Positions 57,223 through 64,000 of a DNA stretch of 64,000 bases are shown one piece after another (the stretch's first letter is position 1; each line of letters opens with the position of its first letter). The DNA comes from Poronia punctata (taxonomy: Eukaryota; Ascomycota; Sordariomycetes; Xylariales; Xylariaceae): the NCBI GenBank assembly GCA_022579005.1, contig MU401478.1, forward strand, positions 1 to 64,000, written 5' to 3'. The notes under the pieces were generated by a model. The model was not told where the DNA came from. It saw only the letters and a list, made by a program, of their open reading frames with translations, and ran no database searches. The position numbers and the translations under genes were made by a program.

Positions 57223-58879
57223 ATTTTCATTTAATTCGTTTACCGGTTATGGTTGGTATGGTCTGGGTGGTAAAGGTAAGATGGATAGCTTTATTACGTA
57301 CTTGGGTTTTTATTTTATTTTATTTTTATAGATTTCAAGGAACAAGCAATTGTATTGAATTTCCACGTACCTTTCTTTTCCCCACCTCTCCCCCTTTTCC
57401 TTTTATAACTGAACCTCGACTCTCCAGTCTACGCACGTATACAGATGACAGAGTGTGACCCGTTAAAATCGTCTTCACGTTGAATAATTGCCCTGCTAAA
57501 CTTCGGCCTACCTACATATTATGTAATACATATCTATGGACAACCTAGGTTAGGTTAGGTAGCTTAGTCATGGAAAGTAAGTAAGTAGTCCGTCCAACTA
57601 CCCAGACTTGGTAGACTAGACGCAGGGCTAGAGTGATGGAGGTAATTCCCAGTCTAGCCCACCAAAAATTAAAGATCCATCAAAGTAAAGCTAGTAAGGT
57701 AAGGGAAACGGCATGTCCGTCCGTTATCGGTTTTCGGTTCGGCTCGGTTCTAGCCGCGCATATTTTGTCTGTCTTGTGACTTTTCCCGAGGGGCCGGAGA
57801 TGATGATTTATCTTTCGTATTATATGTGTATTATGATTATTATTATTAGAAAAAGACACCTGATTCTAGATTTTATTCGACCTCAAGTTATACATGGTAC
57901 CTGCATTATTACGTAGTATGTAAGTCTAAGGGGTACTAAGACAGGGAAGAGAGGCTATTGTAAGGAGAATCTTCTAAGAACCTTTATACCATCTGGATTC
58001 TAGCCTCATCTTCGTACGATTGTTTTACGCATATAATATTATCTGACAAGCCGCTACCTACCAGTCGGGAGGTACGAAGCGGGTCACGACTATCTATCTA
58101 TCTATACTTATTTAACTTACTAGGTATCTTTCTAGAACCCGCTTGTTCGTCACGGGTCAGACTACCTTAACCTTAGGTAGTTTGACTAGTTACCCACGTG
58201 TATATTTACCATCACATCACCTACTTGCCCGGTTATTCATACGCACGTAAATTACTTTATATCTTACATGTTTGTTACTTTTCTACAAGTTTGTGTTTGA
58301 TTTTCTTAAGAGTGTGTAGGTTAGGTACTATCATCTACCTATGTCCAAAGCTATATATATATATCTATATGCGGTTATAAACACAGTCAGTCAGTGACCT
58401 CTTTCTACCGTACTCCCGTGCTCCCACACCGGCCGAATTATGACCGTGCTGTCTAGACTCTTAGACAATGAATGAAAGCCGCGGGTTAACAAGAGACCGA
58501 CTTTTTAGCTCGGTATTAAAACCTACTTTAGTTTCATTTTCCAAAGGGTAATTATTAATTAGGTACTTACCTAGTAGTCAGTTCTTCGAACCCGCCTTTC
58601 GTTCATTAATATGAGGGGGCCTCGACTTGAACTGACTAAACTAATCATCTTCCTGGCCCGCTTAATACGACTCGTGCCCGCCACTTTATTAGACTTTTTA
58701 AAGTACGATCAGAATAAAAGAAAGGGACTTTACTTGAACCCTAGGTTAAGGGAAAATAAAACGGGGGATATGATAAAGGGGTGGGGGGAGTGACGGGATG
58801 AAACACGGCCACACTACTACTACTACTATTCCCCCATCTTTATCATTCACTAGGACAACAAAATACACCACCATATGGT
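57223..58879. other. Intergenic region, 1.66 kb
   Basis: No supported gene. It contains CTAGGTTAGGTTAGGTAG at about 57545-57562, a TATC tetranucleotide stretch near 58091-58104 and several TAGGTA words. The small frames (57713-57916, 58198-58380, 58611-58793) have no domain. Confidence 0.5.
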
Positions 58880-59182
58880 ATGATGACGATATCACTTGAA
58901 ACCATGGACCTCGTAGACGTATCGAATCGTCTGATGGCTGTGAGCCTACAACAACAACAACGACAACAACAAGAAGAATCACACCAACAAAATCCTGTTG
59001 TCATCTCGAAACCCAAAAACGAAAAAAAAAACCAAGATGAAGAAGAAGAAGAAAAAGAAGGAGTACAACGACAACAACAACACAACCAAAGATCATCCCC
59101 CCTATCGCCGCCACGACGGGCATTCACAACCTCGGCCTACCTCTTACCCACGGCGCCAGTATCCCGCGTCACCAGTCCGGGC

Positions 59183-59219
<37 letters not shown>

Positions 59220-60031
59220 CCACACCAACCCCAGACCGAGAACGAGAAAGACAAGACTCGTACTTTTTCTTCCCTCCCCAACCCCTCACCACCACCAACA
59301 CCACAATCCCAACACCATGTCCCCAAAGAACAGCAGCAGCAGCAGCAGCAGTATTCCCCCCTCGTTCCCTCCCCCCCTCCTCCTCCTCCCCTCGCATAAC
59401 AACCCGCTCCTATTCGGTAATGGACTACGAGCCCATCCCGCTGCTCTACAGACCAGGCACGACCCTCCAACTATCCCACCTGCCCCCGGAACTCCACTAC
59501 GCCATCTTCTCCTTCCTCGACCCCATCGACAGCGTCTGTCTCGCCCTGACGAGCCGTCACTTCTACGCCATCCATTGGCGCTTACACGGACGAGTCCCCC
59601 TATCCGCTCGACGGGAGGGTCCGAACGATATGGAATGGATCTGGCGCCACGCCGGCCCCTTCCTACTCCATCGGAATAGGAATAATACCGGCGGCACTGC
59701 CCGTGACAAGAGGAATTCCCTGGCCATGTTGTCGCCGAGGGGACAGGTGTATTGTCGGAAATGTCGCACCGCTAGATGTGAGTTGAATAAACATATCGCA
59801 GAGTGGATGATGATGACGACGACGGGTGGAGGAGGAGGAGGAGGGGGACGGAGAAAACTGGAGTATTGTCTTGTGACGGAAAAGTTTGGTCCTCCTCCTC
59901 CTCCGGCAGATGGTGGTGGTGGTGGTGGTGGGGGGAATAATGTTAAGAGTTTTTGTTATCGTAGTTCGCCTAGACATCCGAATAGGTGTGGGAGACATAC
60001 GAGGAATCAGAGACCTATTCGGCTTGTCTAA
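58880..60031 (+). CDS. F-box protein with low-complexity N-terminal region
   Basis: Single exon of 383 residues. The first 180 residues are simple-sequence: Gln/Glu-rich, then a 14-residue Thr run, Pro/Ser/Thr stretches and an Ala run. At about 197-235 an F-box is clear: LSHLPPELHYAIFSFLDPID, then SVCLALTSRHFYAIHW. This pattern recruits Skp1 of SCF ubiquitin ligases, so the protein is probably a substrate adaptor. The C-terminal part (RGQVYCRKCRTARCELNKHI, later RSSPRHPNRCGRHTRNQR) has Cys/His spacing that may bind a metal, interrupted by Gly and Pro homopolymers. The gene starts at 58880; another ATG at 59420 (MDYEPIPLLYRPG) lies just before the F-box and would give a 203-residue protein of more normal composition. 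Which start is used is uncertain. Confidence 0.72.
59168..59222 (+). repeat. CAA/ACA trinucleotide expansion in the F-box gene
   Basis: An ACA-repeat tract encodes the poly-Thr run of the F-box protein. Unstable tracts of this kind vary between strains. Confidence 0.8.
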
Positions 60032-60966
60032 CCTAGATGGATGAATGGATGGATGGATGGATGGGCGGATGGGGCTGTTTTGATTCAATATAGATAAGGA
60101 AGTACTTCTGAAGGGTTTATGTTTTATCTGAGGCGATCTGTTAGGTAGCGTGGTGTTTCCGGACATGTGAAGAGAGATATAACCCACCTAACCTACATAA
60201 CACACTAGCCCCTATATAAACTAATACAGATATATATTGTCATAGTGGTCTATAACGGAGTAACAGGACTCAACGCACACGAGGAAGAAGCGGTTCGACA
60301 CTGATAGTCGGATAAATCTCTCACAACACAATTACGATGTCCTTCTCAACCATACATGTCAGCAATTCTCGTAAAGTCATACCTAAATTAGTTACCCATA
60401 TATAGATACGCATGTCCACAGGTTACGAGCTCACGGGCAGACAGTTGTGGTTTTTAAAAAAGATGTTGGCTACCTATTTTGGTACGCTACAGAGATTCCT
60501 TATACCTCTTGAGAACCTTGTAGCCCCGAACGCCTAGTAACTGAAAAGAGAAATACACAGAGGCCACCTCACTGCAGTGCTCGACATAACTTTGTTTCCG
60601 CCTTTCTAGAACGAGTATGCCATTATTGCAGGGTTTAGGGTGCTGCCACTCCTCGAGGCACTCGGGGAAAACAATCGAATTGTAATCCTTAAGTCACCCC
60701 TGAATTCTTTCCAGGGTCGAGTGTCGGCCTGTGGACGTCGCGCTCGGGGTAGCAGGGGTAGTGGTGCAAGTCGCCACTAGTCTCGCCTCGGAGCTGGAGT
60801 ATCTCCTGGCGATAGCACTGACATATTGGGCGACGACGATGATGGTTTTGGCATTTTCCATGGTTATTGGTTATTGGTTATAGGCGTGGCGATGGTGACG
60901 GTGATTGCGGCGTTGGTCGATGCACGACCAACGATGGCGGGTCGATATGAAATCGTCAGAAGGCTC
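60032..60966. other. Intergenic region between convergent genes
   Basis: It holds the 3' ends of the F-box gene and the Gle2 gene. A GGAT tetranucleotide repeat lies at about 60037-60068. Three TTATTGG-like units occur at about 60862-60882. The plus frame at 60826-61347 overlaps Gle2 antisense and is not supported. Confidence 0.5.
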
Positions 60967-62171
60967 CTACCGTTTCTTGACGCTGGGTCTGGGCTTGCAC
61001 TCGTCCCCCTGGACTGGGTGCAAGACGACTTTATTAGGATAACTTGGGCTGTTGCCCGTAAAGCCCTTGTTCCAGTCATAGCCGACAGCATAGGCAAAGA
61101 TGGTACCGGAACCGTTGAAAGCCGTGGCCGTGATGCTACCACCGACGGTCGGATAACCTTTGAGTCTATGTTTAGCATCCTTATCCCAGAAGTGGAATGT
61201 GCCGTCGCTGCCGGCCGTGCTAAACGTCCCGTGTTGAGGGTGGAAAGAGATATCGTTGACCGCGTGAACCGGCGTGTTCGTCCCCGTCGCCGTGTCGCGG
61301 TGGCATTTGAAGGAAAAGTTGGAGCTGCGTCGCACATGTTAGACTAACAAATACAACATGTGAAAGCCAGAGAGAGCAACTAAGTGTGTATAACGTACCT
61401 GGCGTCCTTATCTTCCACGTATTGGATGGCGCAGCGGCCCTCGATACTGCCTATGGCAAAACCATTGGCGTCCGTAAAGCAGCTGACAACTCGAGTCTGC
61501 CACTTGAGAGGGCTTTGTATGGTCTTATAGAATTTCATCGGATCTTGAAGATTGATGACGTTGATGTACCTGTCTGCCAAGCCGACAACAAGCAGACTGT
61601 TGCGGACATCCATCGAGAAGACGCGATCCTGGCATGTAACGGTCCCGACCGGGGCTTGCGATCGAAGATCCCAGTATTTGATCGTCTTGTCCCACGAGCC
61701 CGTCACGAGCATGGGGCTATTCGAGTTGGGCAGCTCAAAGAATCTACACGCCTTGACGGCGCTTTCGTGTGCTGCAACTTGTATGGTTTGAAGACTCGCT
61801 AAATCGCACACCTTGGCCTGTTTATCCGCGCCGCACGACGCGAGTTTGGTCCCATCCTACGAGGCTGGTTAGCAGGAACGACGAACCAACACCAGCGAGA
61901 CACACAACAATACCTTGCAGAAGTCTACGCCGAAAACAGCATTCTCGTGCTCGTAAACATGTTTCCCCTCGCTAGTACCATTGGCAGCTATTTGATATAT
62001 CCGGACCTTCTTGTCCCAGCTAGATACGGCAAGGATGTCGGCAGTAGGGGAAAAGACGAGGTCGGTGACGGTGTCCTCGGGAGGGTTTGCAACATCGACG
62101 TCGTTTTTTAGGTCGCCGACAGTATTACTAGTATTGGTGGCGGGGGTAGATGTACCACCGAAGAGAGCCAT
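60967..62171 (-). CDS. GLE2: mRNA export factor Gle2/Rae1 (WD40 propeller)
   Basis: Three exons on the minus strand, 62171-61914, 61856-61399 and 61324-60967, give 357 residues, the family length. The N-terminus is Thr/Asn-rich and then the seven-bladed WD40 propeller begins (EDTVTDLVFSPTADILAVSS, WDKKVRIYQI). Later blades include LVTGSWDKTIKYWDLRS and SNFSFKCHRDT, the latter a conserved Gle2/Rae1 segment right after intron 2. The final blade (ISFHPQHGTFSTAGSDGTFH) is followed by GYDWNKG and the basic tail CKPRPSVKKR. Gle2/Rae1 binds the nucleoporin GLEBS motif and Mex67-type export machinery at the nuclear pore. The introns are 57 and 74 nt with branch sites (GCTAAC in the first) and GTATTG and GTACGT donors. 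No unusual features. Confidence 0.95.
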
Positions 62172-64000
62172 TTTGGCAGGGCGTCGAGGTCCTCAAGGGA
62201 GAACACGTCAAATGTGTGGTTTATAGCAGTACTGAGTTGGCGATGGTAATACTGTCTGCTGTCGCAAATGTTGACTTGGGGTGAATGTGCAAATATCAAC
62301 AGAAATAAATCATATTCCTTGTCTTGAGTATTTATGCGTCAGCTTCCCGTCAAGTCAAATCCTTCCCTTGATACCCCCAACGTACCTTGAATGCTCCCAA
62401 CGTGACTGAAGGTGCATGCGTTCAGCGCGGTTATTCATTGAGCACGTTGGTTGACGCGAAAAGTTCCAATTCAGCTGGCTTCAGGCAACCTTGAACCGCT
62501 GAAGCTTTGACCAATAAGACAATTGTCCATAGAGGAGGGCTCCACCGGATACATGAGGTACCCTTGTACACAGTAGACACATGGAGGTACATTGGTACAT
62601 GAGACAATGGTTGTTTGATAGGTCAAAACTCATTGTTTCTCTATCTACCATATCCACTTCAATGTACCCAGGTATTTACTGCCCTAAAAGACTTCTACAT
62701 GGGCCCCACTTAGAAAACCCCTACAAAAGCAGACCAAACTTCAAGCAAGAAAACTTTCTCTTCTCTCTTCCTTCCTCAACCCCCTCGCCCAACAAATCGC
62801 TATCGAAGCTACAAACAGAGACTTTGATCTTCTTCATCGTCTCGTCCTTTCCATTCAGCTTTGGGAGAAAGTCCCCGGACATCTCTTTACTCGTTTTTTC
62901 TCTCTGAGATGGACTTGTAAAAGAGACTGCGGAAACGCGCCGCCATAGAAGCACAGTGGCTTATATTCACCTCTTTACGTTCGTCATTCTGTAAATATTC
63001 CCCAGCATGTTTCGCATCTGCCCCATCCTACCCGGGTTTCGGCCTGTAAGAAAACCGGTTCTGCCCACCCCCACGGTGCCGCGCATCAGAGTTTATGCTC
63101 GTCTCCCGCTGGCTTTGAGGCACCCTATGGACGAAGATACGAGTCCGAGGTCTCTTGGCTAGGGTGTTTGAGTGTTCTCTTTTGATACCATTGTGCTCGT
63201 GTGGCGGCAGGATCGGTGGTTGGATGGACGTGGATCGTGCGTGTTGGTGGGAATGACATCATGGACGTGGGTAGAATCCATTTTTGTCGAGTTCGACAGT
63301 TATGCGATTGCCTCGACCTGCTCACTTGTCGGGTAGGCTTGGTTACTCGATGGGGCTTATTCTTGGTGCGAGGGGGTTCATCACCAAATGATCTTTTTCA
63401 TATGGTGTCCTGTGGGTGTTGGCAACTTTGGTTCACGGTCGGCTTACGTTTCCGTATTTGCACCTGGACTCTTATTTTACACTCTGGGTTTCGTGGGAAG
63501 CCATCTTCAAGTGTCTGGTGCTCATCCGGAAACGGTCGGCTTGACAACTCATGTTCATGTGATGATATCCATTATAGAGTCAAGCACTGAGGTTTCACAA
63601 CGTGGACCCCTTGAAGACTACAAATGCGTTATGGTATCTGATGGACATTTCTCTTTTGGAATTTCTTATTCCAAAACCCAGATCTGAGCTGGTGTAGCTC
63701 GTTGCTGCTGTCAGCAAACTTAGACAAGATACTATATAGTAAATGCAATCCTCTGAGGATATGGATATTTATAAAAGAACAAACCACATTGACAAAACAT
63801 GTGCTTTATGACACAATGTCCAACGCCGTCCAACCGCCAGCGTAACCTGATTATATAAGATTGGATATCACAAAGTTCATTTCACATTAATCCCCCCAGG
63901 ACGACTTTGCCAACATTGGCGACCTCTTGCTTTAGGCCTGTCCTGCTCGAGTCTTCGAATTCTTTGACCACCCCTTGAATAATGATTTTACGCACTTTCT
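62172..64000. other. Right-edge region without supported genes
   Basis: 1.8 kb upstream of the Gle2 start, extending to the window end. It contains the Gle2 promoter. Open frames near 62581-62954 and 63125-63687 show no conserved domain, and the codon content looks random. A gene that starts beyond the edge may have its promoter here. Confidence 0.5.

Noticed and set aside
57545..57562. Interstitial telomere repeat
   Set aside because: The unit is TTAGGT, not the fungal telomere TTAGGG, and only two to three copies occur, so it is better grouped with the dispersed TAGGTA-like words.
60826..61347. Plus-strand frame of 173 codons
   Set aside because: It is antisense to the last exon of the Gle2 gene, whose WD40 sequence is unambiguous.
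63201..63687. Overlapping open frames near the right edge
   Set aside because: Two different frames are open over the same stretch with no conserved motif. This is expected for GC-balanced random sequence; a gene cannot be supported without flanking sequence.

Overview
The window is nuclear DNA of a filamentous ascomycete (Pezizomycotina). A Sordariomycetes-like origin is likely but not proven from sequence alone. The evidence is: many genes broken by short GT-AG introns with fungal branch sites (CTAAC-type); fungus-restricted families (Pth11-like receptor domain, fungal transcription-factor domain, GPI-anchored Ser/Thr-rich protein, Nce102-type MARVEL protein); long gene-poor spacers; and an extremely AT-rich block at the left edge that looks like repeat-induced point mutation (RIP).

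Layout. 1-2440: AT-rich, CpG-poor block without genes. 2988-4536 (+): cytosolic seryl-tRNA synthetase. 5451-6129 (-): mitochondrial DUF1279/FAM210-like protein. 7960-9877 (+): GMC oxidoreductase. 10372-10474 (-): intron-containing tRNA-Leu(TAA). 11342-11924 (-): Nce102-like MARVEL protein. 13220-14755 (-): MATE transporter, divergent from a secreted GH43 glycosidase at 16815-18679 (+). 18680-26001: 7.3 kb in which I find no convincing gene. 26002-29358 (+): C2H2 plus fungal-TF-domain regulator. 31379-34658 (+): Crp1/Mdg1-like CBM48 protein with two large introns. 35243-35324 (-): tRNA-Ser(AGA). 35943-38096 (+): RNF10/Mag2-like RING protein. 38793-39836 (+): class 1A dihydroorotate dehydrogenase-like enzyme. 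40353-41096 (+): voltage-gated proton channel (Hv1-like). 42439-43795 (+): GPI-anchored Cys-containing Ser/Thr-rich protein. 44551-45340 (-): complex I PSST/NDUFS7 subunit. 45341-50763: second gene-poor stretch. 50764-53943 (+): a 1023-residue fusion of a Pth11-like 7TM domain to a fucose-permease-like MFS transporter. 55041-57222 (+): 14-TM-type MFS transporter of the Vba/Fnx vacuolar group. 58880-60031 (+): low-complexity F-box protein. 60967-62171 (-): Gle2/Rae1 mRNA-export WD40 protein. 62172-64000: no supported gene.

The genes do not form an operon or an obvious biosynthetic cluster. Housekeeping genes (SerRS, complex I subunit, Gle2, RING protein, tRNAs) are interspersed with accessory membrane transport and secreted or surface functions. 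The most unusual object is the receptor-transporter fusion at 50764-53943, an architecture suggesting a sensor-coupled sugar transporter (transceptor). Other points of interest are the Hv1 channel with Lys at the third gating position, the RIP-like block beside an essential gene, a 26-nt microexon inside a zinc finger, unusually long introns, and a recurring TTAGGT/TAGGTA motif in the spacers. All gene models were built by hand from splice signals and family conservation and have not been checked against transcripts or databases.
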